Assembly: GCA_037126765.1 (NCBI GenBank)
Contig: JBBCBC010000033.1
Coordinates: 10,926,085 to 10,990,084, forward strand
DNA: 64,000 bases
From: Stenogyne calaminthoides
Taxonomy: Eukaryota; Streptophyta; Magnoliopsida; Lamiales; Lamiaceae
Direction of reading: 5' to 3'
Shown here: positions 1 through 11,660 of the stretch, piece by piece
How positions within the stretch are numbered: the stretch's first letter is position 1
How the letters are laid out: each line of letters starts with the position of its first letter
Program-made: the position numbers and the translations under genes
The notes under the pieces: generated by a model
The model's database searches: none
What the model was told of the DNA's origin: nothing
What the model saw: only the letters and a program-made list of their open reading frames with translations

Positions 1-226
1 GATGATTCGTTTTTTGTTTAAAATTTGTTCCACGTGCTTTTTCATTCACGGATCCACTTATGACCGAACTCGTGAGAGGTCGGGGACCAGTCCCCCAAGT
101 CCGGGAATGTAAAAAGGTTGTATAAAATAATGACAAATTTCCAAACTAAAAAACGCTTAGATAAATACAAATTCATTCATGAACTTGGTAAAATTAAATG
201 AAAACATGATGCATGAAGATAGATGG

Positions 227-896
227 TTACTGGTAGAACTTTTTCAAGTAGGTCGCGTTCCACGGGTACATCGCTGGCGTGCCATCCATCTCTTCGAGTT
301 GATAAGCCCCATTTGGAAAACATTTCGAGATTTTCATTGGGCCTTCCCAGGTCGGGCCAAAAACTCCCTTATGGACTCCGAGAATTTTCTTTAAAACGAG
401 TTTGCTAACCTTGAATCTTCGGATTTTTGATTTCGAGTTGTACTATTTCTCCGACTTTTGCTTGTAATTTGTGTTTTTCAGGTTGGCTTCCATTCTTCTT
501 TCCTCGAGGAGGTCGAGGCTGAGGGATATGGCGTGATCATTGTCCTCTGTGATAGCCTGCGACGTCCGATGACTTTTGATGATGACCTCGGCTGGTATGA
601 CCGCTTCTGTTCTGAATGCCAATGCGAAAGGGTCTCGCTTGTGTTTCGGAATGTGGTCCTGTATGACCATAAGATGCTTGGAAGTTTAAAAGCCCATAGT
701 CCTGCTGACTCGATCAGTTGGGTTTTCAAAGTATGCTTGATTATCTTGTTTACTGCTTCGACTTGTCCATTAGACTGAGGGTGGTACGGGGTAGAGAACA
801 ACTTTGCGATTTTCCACTTCGCGAAAAAGGCGTCTATCTCGAAACCATGGAACTGTTTTCTGTTATCCATAACGATCGCTTGTGGGAGTCTGAAAC
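227..896 (-). pseudogene. G1 integrase, second half with C-terminal domain
   Basis: The minus-strand frame after the inserted LTR resumes with RLPQAIVMDNRKQF, which carries the second catalytic Asp. It continues to STPYHPQSNGQVEAVNK, which carries the catalytic Glu. A frame change follows in the 478-620 stretch. The C-terminal part with WEGPMKISKCFPNGAYQLEE ends in ATYLKKFYQ and a TAA stop at 227-229. The first half of the same domain is at 2844-3300. Joining the halves across the LTR keeps the reading frame (…CHF then RLP…), which shows that integrase was continuous before insertion. Confidence 0.85.
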
Positions 897-2843
897 TGTT
901 GGGATTATACTGGAAAGTATGATTTTTACTTTGTATAATCAAAACTGAATTTCGGACTTATTTACTGAAATAAATTGTTTATCACTGATGCTTTAAATAT
1001 TATCGAATGTTACATATATTTACTGCATAAATGTTCAATAATTCGTACGTGTTACATTGTAGTTAATTTAGTAATACCAGATCACAGAAGATTAAATTAA
1101 CAGTCCCTTGTAACTAAAAGTACGCCATTCACGACCTAGATGGAATTGAAAAATTCATCGTGAAAGGTTGAAGTGTAAGGCTCGGATTGACTTGTCTTGA
1201 CCAAGAGATTACACTAGTGCATGGTGATGCCTTTGAATAGGACCTCTGAGGAGGATAAATTCTTGAAATCGAACAAGGAAGAATTAGACCTCAGTGGTTC
1301 GTTATTTCTTAATCTTCGTTCCTTAAATAGGATCACGTGTGGTTGGTAACTATTGCTTTGACTTATCATGGGTAGAGAATCAACGAGATTCAATACTTTT
1401 TATCTTGGGCAATATTATTGGTCACATGTGATTGCTAAGATTTAATCAGGAGAATCGTGTGCAAGCACGCTTTGTTCGATTTGGTTCTTTGGGAGGTTCA
1501 TAAGCTTTATCATACCAAATCTTGCAAGTGGAATTAGTTTCCGGTATGGATAATAATGTTGAACCGTTCCTTGACCAAGGACAAAAGATATTAATTAACG
1601 GAAAGCTATTTTAGTGGTTTGAATTAATTAATGGGCTAGATAATCTTAAACACGGGAAATAATAACCGGGAGCCATATTGACTGTAATATGGGTTAAGGT
1701 GGATAGTGCAATATTAATTATGTAGTGGGATTAATTAATATTTATGGGCTTGAATAATATTGTGGCTCAATATTGATAATTCAAGATCCATTGGAAGGTT
1801 CAATCTTAATTCTCCTAAAGGCCCCCTAAGTAGCCCAACATATAGTTCAATAACTGAAAAAGGTGTTTAAAATAAAATAAATATTGTTCCTTATTTTTTC
1901 TAATTATTTTAGAAATTTATAGATAAAAGGGGGAGAAAGATTTTCTTTGAATTTTGTTATGGAATGAAGATATGTATTCTTAGAATACAAGATTATCTCA
2001 TTAAATTCAAGAAATCTCCCACTTGGTTATTTATAAGGAAAATTTCAATTTTTTTTTAAAGATAAAGAGCAAGAAAGATTTTCTTGATTTTCTTGAAAAG
2101 ATATTATGGAAGATATGTATTTCTTGAAATACAAGAATATCTCATAAATTCAAGAAGATCCAAATCTTGGATTCTTGCCTATAATTTCGAAAATATCCCA
2201 TAACAAAGAGTAGGTGGGATTTTGTGGAATATTATAATTATGGGAAAAAGAATATAGGAGATATATTCAAGATTTCTTGGAGATCAAGAAAAGATTTTCC
2301 CCCATTATTTTTTACCCAAAATTTCATCCACCACCCTCTATAAATAGGGGATGAATGTTTCATTCCCAGTAACACACGAAAATTGGTTTTTCGGAAAAAT
2401 ATCAGCGTCGATAAAATATCAAATATTTTGTAATGTCGACAGATTGTATTTTTTCCTAAAAACGTCAATTGAGTAGTGTACAATTCCATGTGCTGGAAAA
2501 ATTAGTAAATCCACAAAGGTGGTGCAACATAATTTATTTTCCTTTTGTTAATTGTTCACAAGTGTCCTACCACCGGATAGTCGAACAAGGATTAAGGGAA
2601 TACTTGGGAAGTGCTTTTGGTTAGTCTAATCAGCCAGATCACTTCCATCCCAAGAGGTACGTTCACGTAAACTCGTAGAATTCCGCATGCGTAGGATTTA
2701 CGTGAATTAATTATATGCATGATATGTTGTTGGATTATTATTTGAATTAATATATGATTAATTCATGCTAGTAATAATTATAAGAATTAAATTTGTATTT
2801 AAATATTCACCCCGAATAGATCTGTGCAACTTATTCCCCAACA
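897..2843 (+). mobile_element. Solo LTR of the C1 copia family, inserted in G1 integrase
   Basis: The segment starts TGTTGGGATTATACTGG and ends TTATTCCCCAACA, so it has the TG…CA inverted ends of an LTR. It aligns by eye along its length with the 5' LTR of C1a (38610-40309) and the 3' LTR of C1b. It is about 1.95 kb. Flanking 5-mers are GAAAC (892-896) and GAAAT (2844-2848), a target duplication with one later substitution. A TATA-like CTATAAATAGGGG lies at 2338-2350. No internal coding domain is attached, so it is a solo LTR left by LTR-LTR recombination. Confidence 0.88.
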
Positions 2844-3300
2844 GAAATGACATGTGATGTTTTTCCAGATGAATCGGATAATCTTCTCTTGTGTGATTGT
2901 TGCCAAAGGTTCCGCCTCCGTCCATTTGGTGAAATAGTCAACTGCGACCACGGCAAACTTTGAGCTTCCTGGGGCTTTTGGGAAAGGACCTATTAGGTCA
3001 ATTCCCCACTTCGTGAATGGCCATGGACTATATATCGAGGTGAGTTCTTCGGGAGCTCACTTGATTGTTGGGGCGAAGAATTGGCACTGCTTGCACCTTT
3101 TTGCGTATGCGATTGCATCTTTCCTTAGAGTTAACCAGTAATAGCCCTGTCTAATCGTCTTGTAGACGAGAGACTGACCTGCAGTGTGATTCCCACAATC
3201 TCCTTCGTGTATTTCCTTCAAAACTTTTTGGCCCTCCTCAGGTGTGACGCACTTCAACAGTGGTAACGAGAAACTTCGTTTGTAAAATTGTTTGTCAATT
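2844..3300 (-). pseudogene. G1 integrase, zinc-binding part and first half of catalytic core
   Basis: On the minus strand the H2C2 region (GDCGNHTAGQSLVYKTIRQG then CKQCQFF) runs to about 3060. A TGA stop follows right after FAPTIK (near 3057). The frame then continues as APEELTSIYSPWPFTKWGID, which supplies the first catalytic Asp, and VVAVDYFTKW. It breaks at the LTR insertion after NITCHF. The in-frame TGA means that integrase was already, or has become, non-functional irrespective of the LTR. Confidence 0.85.
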
Positions 3301-4673
3301 ATGGTGTATCTTGCTGCTCTCAGTTGCAGACGGCGAGCTGTGACCTTGTCTTCTGATAGTGTCCCTTTTTCGATGTAATTTCTGATCTCGGTCATCCAAT
3401 TTTCTTCGGGGGCCGCAATCTGAAAAACTTCCATTCGAGAGTTTGATGTGTTTGCTTGATTTGCCCAAGTAACTTCCTTTATGTCGATGGTAACGCGAAC
3501 TGCGGAGGGAATGTTGAGCCTTGTAACGACGATATTATCCATGTCGGCAGTTCCCTCTGAGGTAGCTAGTCTGGCCAAAGTGTCCGCCTGCGTGTTGTCT
3601 GCCCGTGGTATGAGCTCTATCTGCACTTCCTCAAATTTCTTCACGAGGTTTCTTGCTATTTGTTGGTATTTCATCATCTGTTCACCTCGTGTTTCATATT
3701 CTCCCGACATTTGGCAAAAGACCAGTTGAGAGTCACTATAAACTTTCAGTTTTCGTACTCCAATGGCCATGGCCATTTCCAGACCGTTTATTAATGCTCC
3801 ATATTCTGCCTCGTTGTTGGTGGCGTGAAAATTAAAACTTGTAGCTGTCGTGAATGATTGTTGCTCGGGACTGGTTAGGACTACCCCAGCCCCCGCTCGG
3901 GTGCTCGTCGAGGAACCGTCGACGTGCAATGTCCAAGGGACGTCGATGGCCTCCGATGTCTTTTCTGGAAAGGTGAGCTCGGTGAGGAAGTCGGAGAGTA
4001 CCTGAGCTTTGATTGCAGTTCGGGGTGCGAATGTGATCCCGAACTGACCTAATTCGATGGACCATTTCAACAATCGTCCTGCCGTATCGGGTCGATGCAG
4101 AACTTGTCTTAGAGGCATGGTGGTTAAGACTTCGATTTGATGGTCGAAAAAGTATTGTCTCAACTTTCGGACACTCATGATCAAGACGTATGCGAGTTTC
4201 TCAAGGGGCTGATATTTGAGTTCGACATCATTGAGGGTTTGACTGACAAAGTATATGGGCAAATGAAACTGACCTTCGGCTCGAACTAACACCGCTCTGA
4301 GAGCAGACTCCGAGGCTGCTAGGTAGAGGAACCGTTTTTCATAGGGGATTAGTTTTGCTAAAATCTGAGGATTGGAGAGATACGTTTTGAGCTTTAAAAA
4401 GGCGGCCTGGCATTGCGGAGTCCATGAGAATTTCCTTTTCTTCATGGCTTCGAATAAAGGTTTGCACTTGTCCCCCATTCTGGACACGAATCTATTTAGG
4501 GTTGCGAGGCATCCTGTCAACCTTTGGACTTCTTTGACGTTGCGAGGCGGTTTCATATCCATGATGGCTTTGATCTTTGAGGGATTTGCTTCTATTCCTC
4601 GCTGACTGATGATGTGGCCCATGAACTTTCCCGACCCTACTCCGAAACTACATTTCTTGGGGTTCAGACGCAT
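3301..4673 (-). pseudogene. G1 reverse transcriptase C-terminal part and RNase H
   Basis: This is the longest open part of G1 pol. At its N-terminus it has the RT connection (KKCSFGVGSGKFMGHIIS, then NPSKIKAI and LTGCLATLNRF). A first RNase H-like block (LYLAASESALRAVLVR) follows. A second, well-conserved RNase H then shows all four acidic sites: HVDGSS, NNEAEY, YSDSQLV and NTQADTLARLA. Two RNase H-like blocks are typical of the Tat group (established knowledge, lineage call by inference). The integrase zinc domain follows without a break. The reading frame is disrupted just upstream near 4720, so no full polyprotein exists. Confidence 0.88.
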
Positions 4674-5307
4674 GTTGTACTTCCTTAGGATATCAAAAGT
4701 CGTTGCGAGGTAGCCCAGATGGTCCTCTCTTTTTTTCGCTCTTTACTACGATGTCGTCGATGTATACTTCCATGGTTTTTCCTATCTCATCAGCGAACAT
4801 CCGATTTACTAGGCGTTGTTAGGTCGCTCCTGCGTTCTTCAATCCAAATGGCATTCTTTTCCAACAATATACGTTCTTCTCTGTTAGGAAAGATGTGTGT
4901 TGCTGGTCGTCTTTGTCCATGGCGATCTGATGATATCCTGCGAAGGCATCCATAAAAGTCATCATCTCGTGCCCAGCCGTACTGTCAATGAGGTGATCGA
5001 TGTGCGGCATCGGAAAATAGTCTTTTGGGCACGCTTCAATGAGGTCGGTGAAATCGATACATAGTCGCCAAGAGTAGTTTGCTTTCTTTACCAAAATTGC
5101 GTTGGCTACCCACTGTGGTTGGTCGGCCTGCTTGATTAACTTATTATTCAGCAGCTTCTTCACCTCCTCAGCCAAGGCTGTGTACTTCTCGGGGCAGAAC
5201 TTCCTTTTTTTCTGAGATATCGGCCTCTTTGTCGGGTCGATGTTTAACTTGTGGCAGGCGACCTCGGGATCGATGCCAATCATATCTTCGTGTGACCATG
5301 CGAACAC
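4674..5307 (-). pseudogene. G1 reverse transcriptase catalytic core, interrupted
   Basis: The frame 5307-4819 has LVKKANYSWRLCIDFTDL, ACPKDYFPMPHIDHLIDS, FMDAFAGYHQIAMDKDDQQ and RMPFGLKNAGAT, which are the fingers and palm of a gypsy RT. A TAA stop follows directly after GAT, where the family continues. Past the stop the frame goes on with YIDDIVVKS, carrying the catalytic Asp pair, and then meets a one-base frameshift in an A-rich run near 4725-4735. Two independent lesions make the RT dead. Upstream it joins the protease-RT linker at 5338-5970. Confidence 0.87.
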
Positions 5308-5337
5308 ATCTTAGTTTTACTTGAGGAAGTCTATCAA

Positions 5338-6187
5338 CTAAGCTCGCAAATCACTGGGTATGTGCATTCCGATGGTCACACTCAGCTCTGGTCTATCGAG
5401 GTCGACCGAGATTATTTCGAGCTCTTCAATGGGAGTTACTCGCTGGTTATCTCTTTCTATCCTTGGATCAAGACTTGACTTTCGTTGTTCGGTATCGATC
5501 TCCATTGGTTCGAAATCGAGGTGAGGCTTTAAATCTGGTAGCTCTTTTGCGAGTTTCTCTGTTATCTCGACGTCAATTTCCATAGGTGTTACACTTGTTT
5601 CCATTACATTGTCTATTTCCATTTCTTCGCATTTTCTTCCTGCCCGGGGTGGAGTTCGGCCCATACAACCGTGCCCCACCTCAGGTTTCCTACCGTAGTA
5701 AAAAGCATAATTTAAATTGACACACGAGTAAGTCAAACACTTTCTTGTTGCGATTTGGTCGCCTTTAATGGTGCCAATTTTCCCGTCAGATCCGGGAAAT
5801 TTGATACAATAGTAGTAAGATGAGGCGGCAGCCCCGAACTCATGTTCAAAAGGCCTGCCGAAGAAAGCATTGAAATTGGAGGGAATGTCGATGATCACGA
5901 AGTCCAGCTGTCTTGTCGCCTTTACCTCAGGGTCCAGAGTTGAGGTGATCTCCACTGATAGAAGAATCATTCCATAGGCCTCGATGGGTTGACTTCCGAA
6001 CCCTCGAATTCCGACCTCGCACGGCTCGACGTAGGAGTGAAAATTGCCGAGCTGAGATTACGAGCGGGTCCCAGTTTGGAAAAACCACTCCATCCTTATC
6101 TTCTTCGGTGAAGGTGATTTGTGTTTGGCTCGGGGCAATAGTATTAACCGGGAGACAACATAGGACGACATTGTCAAGGGCTCGCAC
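5338..6187 (-). pseudogene. G1 protease region, active site deleted, and protease-RT linker
   Basis: The upstream frame shows ITFTEEDKDGVVFPNWDPLV, the usual lead-in to the gypsy aspartic protease. Instead of the expected D-T/S-G catalytic loop, the sequence jumps within a few residues to a C-terminal protease motif (GIRGFGSQPIEAYG in the next frame). It then runs to FFGRPFEHEFGAAASS, CIKFPGSDGKIGTIKGDQ and an acidic linker. No D[ST]G motif is found in any minus frame here, so the catalytic segment appears to have been lost in a small deletion that also shifted the frame at about 6050. Confidence 0.75.
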
Positions 6188-6339
6188 CTCGGTCTTCTGA
6201 CGTCAGTTTGATAAGGAGGTTGCCGGGAGAAAACCCCCATAGGTTCCCCCTGTCGAGCAGATCATGTGGATTACTCTGTTTCCCACTCCTTCCGGGATCT
6301 GTGGACCTCGACTCCCCTGGTCGGGTTGGTTCCCAGACG

Positions 6340-8126
6340 GAGGTGCTCATTGCTGGTTTTGTTGCTGCCTTGGTTTGACGAATCTCTCTAGCTTCCCCTC
6401 TTCGTACAGTTTCCAAAGTTCTCTCTGCAGGTCGCGGAAATGTTCGGTGGTGTGCCCGATGGAGTTATCATAGTCCCAGAACTTCTTCGGATTGAGTTTG
6501 GACATGTCCTGGAGCATCTCCTAAGCTGGGGGAATCTGCTGCCTGTCTTTGATAGCCTGGAAAATTTGGGTTGCATTCATGGTTAGCGCCTCGAGTAGTT
6601 TGACTTCCAAGGTGTTGTCAATGGGTTTGAATGTCCCCGGAGCTCGGTAGGGGAGGGTCCGGGCCTTCGGAAGTGTTTCTCGGCTTTTGGTTCGGCCTTC
6701 TTAATCTCGGCTTTGATCTTGTCAGGTCGCTGCTCGCCTAACCTCAATGCCAGTATCTCCGCATTGGTGATCATAATCTCTGCTCGATATCGGAAATCGG
6801 CGTAACTTGATGGGTAGTCTTTGTTCATCATTTTCCAAAGCTTGGTTCCTTTCTTCAACCCGTGCACTATCCCTAGGACCTTGGCTTCATCTCCAAGTGG
6901 TTCGCCCTCCATGATGAGCTGGTCGATGCGATTGATACATGCTCGATCTGAAGCTGGTGGATGTTTGCAAGGCGTTGCTTAGTTCCCTTGTGCGGGGTCA
7001 GAGATGCGAAGTGAGTGAGGAACAGTTGAGTCATCTGATGGAAAGATTCTATGGACGTCGATGGTAGGGTGTTAAACCATCGGTAGGCCTGGTCGCCTAG
7101 GGTGAGCAAGAAGAGTCCGCATTGGGTGGCGTCGGTTTCCCCCATAGAGTTCATATAGGAAGTGTACTTGCTCACATGATTTATTAGGTCGGTATTGGCA
7201 TTATATTGCGTAACGGAGCTCCTGTTGATCTTGATTTGCACGGGGGCAAGCATGACTGTGGGTGATAACGGCGAGACGGGGATTTTGGTGGTGAGGGGTG
7301 CCTCCCTTTTGTTCGCCAATTGTTCCTGGAGATCCTTGATACTTTGGAGGATGGCGACCATCTATGGTGAATTATCTTGCCCTGTGACCTCGTCACGACA
7401 TGGGCGAGGTGGGGAGACCCCTCGTCGTTTGTGAGGTGATGGAGTTCTTCGATGCCTGTAAGGTGATGGGGTTCTTTCTGTTCTGCGAGGTGAGAGACTT
7501 CGCTCAAGCCGATCTTTCGCTGACACTCGTTGCCTGGGTCCGCTTTGGGCCACTGATCCCGAACAGGATCCTTCGGGTTCAGCTTGGTCGCTTCGATTCT
7601 GTCTGGGTTGACCTCGATGGGGTCCATGAGGGGGATGTTGGCCGCAACTGAAACTTTATGAGAACAAACTCCTGTGGATGGGATTTGGCCCTTCGTTCGG
7701 ATTGCGTCTGTAGGCTGGGGTGTACTGAGGCCTGTGAGATTTAGCCTCCTGGCTCCATTCGCGGTGAGGCCTCTCATAGCAAGGTCCCTCGTGATGGTGT
7801 TCCTGGCAGTGGGAATTCTCTCAGCGAGGTCCCTCGTGGCGAGGTTCCTCGTGCATCTGGCCTTTTCCCTTGCTCTAAGCTTTCTGATTCAGGTTATGTC
7901 GCAGGTCTCCGTCTGGTATCTTCATTTCGGCCTGCTTTCTGTTCAGCTCAGCAATGGCTTCATCGATGTCCTTTGGGGTGCGGATTTGCTCGAGTTTTTG
8001 AGCGACTCCGACAGTGGGTCCCCCAGCATTACGGTTGCCAACGGTCGGGCCGCTAGCCCCCGCTCTGCCGGAGCGACACGAGATCGAGGCAGCTTTTCGT
8101 TTAGAGACGAAAGATGCTTGAGACAT
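6340..8126 (-). pseudogene. G1 gag, frameshifted
   Basis: The N-terminal frame begins MSQASFVSKRK at 8126 and contains a short helical stretch (IDEAIAELNRKQAEMK). After a frame change the retrotrans_gag core is visible at 7361-6873: INHVSKYTSYMN, then ATQCGLFLLTLGDQAYRWFN and THFASLTPHKGTKQRLANIH. It continues in another frame (EAKVLGIVHGLKKGTKLWKM, KDYPSSYADFRYRAE). A final frame near 6576-6388 encodes a region resembling the Tat gag tail (FWDYDNSIGHTTEHFRDL). At least three frame breaks prevent translation of one gag protein. The start at 8126 is the first Met after the PBS and leader. Confidence 0.8.
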
Positions 8127-8241
8127 GGTAGAATGGTTTCTTGAAATTTTGGGTACGCGGTATGGGTTTATGTCGAAGATTCATGAGGAATACTCCAATG
8201 AGAAAATGCTAAGAACCTAGCTTGATATTTCTTAAAGAGTA

Positions 8242-8258
8242 CCCTCCTTCTAGCGCCA
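8242..8258 (-). other. G1 primer-binding site
   Basis: On the minus strand TGGCGCTAGAAGGAGGG begins two bases after the LTR end (…GCGCAACA, then AT). A TGG start right next to the LTR is the position and form of a tRNA primer-binding site. I do not assign the tRNA with certainty. Confidence 0.7.
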
Positions 8259-8260
8259 AT

Positions 8261-8967
8261 TGTTGCGCACTAAAATATATGGATTAGGGATTAAGATGTG
8301 GCTTATTGATCTTAGTGACACAAATAATAAATGAGTTGTATCAATTGTATTTATGCCTTATGATTGTTTTGAGAGAATAAGTGTTGGAGAAGTAAATTGG
8401 CAAGAGTTTAGGTATGATATTGAATTCTCTAGTGTTCTTGGTCATAAATGCCCCATATATATAGGGTTTGGGAGAGTGGAGCTCACTCTCCCAGGTTACA
8501 AGTACAAGGAGCCGAAAGTGACTCTATAAAATATTAAATGCTACAAGACTGATGTGACCCAGGTTGGAGATCGCTTGAGAGATCGCCCGGGTTATCGGGC
8601 CTTTCGGCACCTCGCTGGAACATCGCCCAAGGTAATTCCGGATAATCAGGGATTTAACCGTCTAAGTACCCCTAGTCACTCATCATTACCGTCCTTTACT
8701 GATATTTTCTGATTAAGGCCATCCCTAGGTATGCTCCTCGGCGCCGCTCGTCTGACACTAGTCAAATGGTAGTTAATGCTCTGTACTTTCGTCCGTCCAC
8801 GACCTGCGAAATATATTCTGGTCGCACACTTGGGTATAGGGATGCTTTGTGCTCTGCTACGCTCAGCGAGGTGCCATACTTGTAGAGAATTAGGCTTTGA
8901 TTCTACTCAATTCTTTTCAGGTCGCAACCGACCTTGCACGATACAGGTACAACATCTACCTCCAACA
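8261..8967 (-). repeat. G1 5' LTR
   Basis: The segment is bounded by TGTTGCGCAC and CTCCAACA (inverted TGTTG/CAACA ends) and is 707 bp long. Its boundary lies next to the PBS. A minus-strand TATA-like CCCTATATATATGG is at about 8452-8466. The partner LTR is off the left edge, so the outer boundary at 8967 rests only on the terminal motif and remains moderately sure. Confidence 0.7.
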
Positions 8968-9628
8968 CTTTATCACTTTATCATTTTTTCTTAAAATCCA
9001 GCACACAATAATTGTAAGATTAAATTTGGAACGAAGGGAATATATTATAAACAAGTTTACTCGAGAAGAACTCATTTATTTTTTCTAGAAACTCTGTAGT
9101 TGGTAACAAAGTAGCTGTACGAGTGTACTTTAACATCACACATGGACTTGCCCATCATTACTATTCTAACCGTTGATTAGCGGGAATGGCCACGTGTTGC
9201 TCGATGTGGTCCTTGGAGAAATCAGCTTCCCAGTGTTAATGTTGACTAGTCCACCTATACATGTCTCAACTCTACTCATCAAATTATTTTTGGACGCGGA
9301 TCCTATCCTGTACAGGAGGGGTGCACACTCTACCCTTGGATCACACACATCCGCATGAGTGTATATATGTGTGTGATATAAGGGTGGTACAGCACAAAAT
9401 TCCTTCTCATTATTTTTATAGAGTTCAAAATAAGGGTAATTCTATTTGGGATAAATCATTCGGGGTGAATATGTGTAATTCTTATTTTATCCTTAATGAG
9501 GCTTGACTTTTGAATTTTGATTGAAATTTTATGAAGGGCAAAATTGTCAAAACACTATCTCTGACATCAGCATTTCACCTTTTATCTCGGGGGGATTCAC
9601 GCCATGTAGCAGTGTCCTCAAAATAATA
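8968..9628. other. Non-coding spacer
   Basis: No convincing coding region or RNA gene was seen here. A stretch near 9018-9042 (TTTGGAACGAAGGGAATA) resembles the terminus of a Stowaway-type MITE cut by the G1 insertion, but the partner end was not found. Confidence 0.4.
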
Positions 9629-9918
9629 CTCCCTCCGTTTCGATATAATTATTTCGTTTATTTTTATTGTTTTGTTTAAGAAATAATAATAAAGTAATAA
9701 AAATTAAGGGTGGTTTTGGATATTGGGAGAGATGAAAAATGTATAAAGAGTAATGAGTGGAGTAGTGACTAGTGAGTAACATTTTTTGTAATATTGTGTG
9801 AAAAGTGAGGATAAAAATTATGGGAAGTGGAGTAATTTTTTTCCTTTTATGGAATGTGAAAGTTATAATGGGACGTTCATAAAAGGAAAGCAAGACAATT
9901 ATAGTGGGATGAAAGAAA
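9629..9918. mobile_element. Stowaway-like MITE, degenerate
   Basis: It begins TA|CTCCCTCCGTTTCGATAT, the hallmark terminus of plant Stowaway elements. A degenerate inverted partner (GACAATTATAGTGGGATGAA) sits about 290 bp later. The interior is AT-rich without coding potential. The right end is approximate. Confidence 0.6.
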
Positions 9919-11049
9919 TATAACCATATCACATCAATCATCTTTCCTATCATCCTACCCCATAAAATCTCATAACAAACATGCATCTTAACTATTCATC
10001 AAGATTTTGAAATTCTAGGACTTTAAAGTTCGAGATTTTTCACGCCCACTATAAACCAGAAACGAACTATCCTAAGGGTATATTCGTTTCGCGACTATCC
10101 CAACAGACTTTGTATTTTACGATTTCAAACCCTCATTTATTTTGAGACTTAATTAAGGATTTTGAAATTCTAAATTATATTTTACCTCATCACCTGTTAC
10201 TATTGTACTTTTTATTCTCTAAATATACTTACATCATCTGCTTTTGTATTATTTCAATACACTTATATTATGTATTTTTTTATTCTCTCAGTACACTTAA
10301 AATAATATAATAATATCGCATCAATAATTTTTTCCATCATTCTACCCTATAAAATTTCACAACAAACATACGTTTTAACTATTAATCGTGAAATTGAAAA
10401 AATTGTGGATAAATTTTTGCATGTGACCCATTCAAATTAAAAATATTTTACCCAAACATCAAGTAACTCGATTTGAACTTTTTCCCAACCTAATTAATAA
10501 ATTTCAATCCAGAAGAAAAATATCTGAATGATAAATTCCAATTAGATTATAGAAACTTTATTAAGTCAATGTCAATGGTTCCACTTTTTCTGTAAAAAGC
10601 ATATTTTCAAAGCATAAAAGTCCATAATTTTTTATTTTTTTTTGACAGAAGTCCATAATTTCCATAATGCCCAAATTTCTTCTCCAAGAGTTCCAGCCCC
10701 ACTAGGAGTAGGACCGCTACCACTACTTTCCAAGACTATTCTACTTGGACTTTTCTAAATCTTTAGTCTCATATGAAAATTAAATAAACAAACATTAGTG
10801 AAAATATTATATTTATATTGCCCTACTGCTATAAATTAAAAAGATATATTAACTAGTTATTATTAAATTATTACTCCTCTCCGTTTTTTATTATTTGATG
10901 TTTTAAAATTTATTGGTGAAATTAAAAAATGAGTGAATTATGACAAATTTATTCTTCCTTGAGTGTAAAGGAAGATTGACTATCAAACACAAGTTTAGAA
11001 TTATGAGAAACTTTTGGGGTTAAAATAGGGGTAAATGAAAAAAAAAGTA
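9919..11049. other. AT-rich non-coding spacer
   Basis: No gene is recognisable. A possible MITE terminus (TACTCCTCTCCG) occurs at 10873, with no clear partner. A block at about 10000-10200 repeats the phrase GATTTTGAAATTCTA twice (10002 and 10157). Confidence 0.4.
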
Positions 11050-11364
11050 TTCCCTTTGTCTCATTCTTATTTGTACATTTACTATTTTCACAAGTTTTAA
11101 TGTAAAAGTTGTTTATTATTTTTAAAAAAGATAAAGTTATTTTTTGATGGAATAAAATGATAAAATAATGACATTTGTATAAATTAAATGAGATAAAATT
11201 GACTTTAGTGTGGAAAAAATAATAACATAAGGTGTAATATTAAAATGTTTAAGAGATAACATAAAAGAATAAGAAAATATTTTATTATTATTTATAAAAA
11301 TGTTTAATTAAATTTGAGATGAACATTTTTGTCAAATATTCAAGTAATAGTGAGGTCGGTGGAG
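11050..11364. mobile_element. Stowaway-like MITE
   Basis: The left end is TA|TTCCCTTTGTCTCATTC. The right end, read inverted, is TA|CTCCACCGACCTCACTA. The two ends match imperfectly for about 26 bp, both abut TA, and the interior of about 315 bp is AT-rich and non-coding. Confidence 0.55.
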
Positions 11365-11603
11365 TATTAAATAATTAAAAACAAAAATATTAACTCGTAT
11401 CTAATAATGAAAAACAGTAAAGAAACTATATTTTACTGTACACCACTGTTATTATTATTTGTAAGATCAACACTTTATTTGTAAAGTGCTAATTTTCACA
11501 AACATTAATAATAGTAATGTACAATAATACGCATAATACTCTGTCACACCGGGTAAGTGCCTAAACTTCATTTGATTTAATTATCTCAGTAGGCTAAAAT
11601 ATA

Positions 11604-11660
11604 GGGAAAATTGCACTTTTGGTCCCATAGGAATATTTTCAAAGCACTTTTGGTCCCATA
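11604..11660 (+). repeat. MULE left terminal inverted repeat
   Basis: This pairs with 26307-26363. The 12-mer ACTTTTGGTCCC occurs three times near this end (11615, 11646, 11686) and, with variation, near the other end. Such subterminal repeats are often transposase-binding sites (inference). Confidence 0.88.

Larger units (their letters stand above)
1..8967 (-). mobile_element. G1: Ty3/gypsy retrotransposon, Tat-like, degenerate, left end off-window
   Basis: Read on the minus strand the order is LTR (8261-8967), PBS, gag, protease region, RT, RNase H, integrase, then a pol stop at 227 and about 226 bp of 3' untranslated sequence. The second LTR lies beyond the window. The gene order RT-RNase H-integrase is that of Ty3/gypsy. 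The RT block with ACPKD followed by PMPHID, and the WEGP...WNATYLKKFYQ tail, resemble the Tat/Ogre group (inference from motifs). Several stops and frameshifts, loss of the protease active site and a solo LTR inserted in integrase make this copy unable to encode its own proteins. Confidence 0.9.

Noticed and set aside
898..2850. Intron or host gene between the integrase halves of G1
   Set aside because: The segment has TG…CA ends, a target duplication and three related LTR loci in the window, so it is a solo LTR.
7674..8144. Plus-strand 156-codon ORF opposite G1 gag
   Set aside because: Antisense shadow of the gag region of G1; no independent support.
9618..9986. Minus-strand 122-codon ORF
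   Set aside because: It lies across a MITE and is dominated by Phe/Leu/Ile codons from AT-rich DNA.
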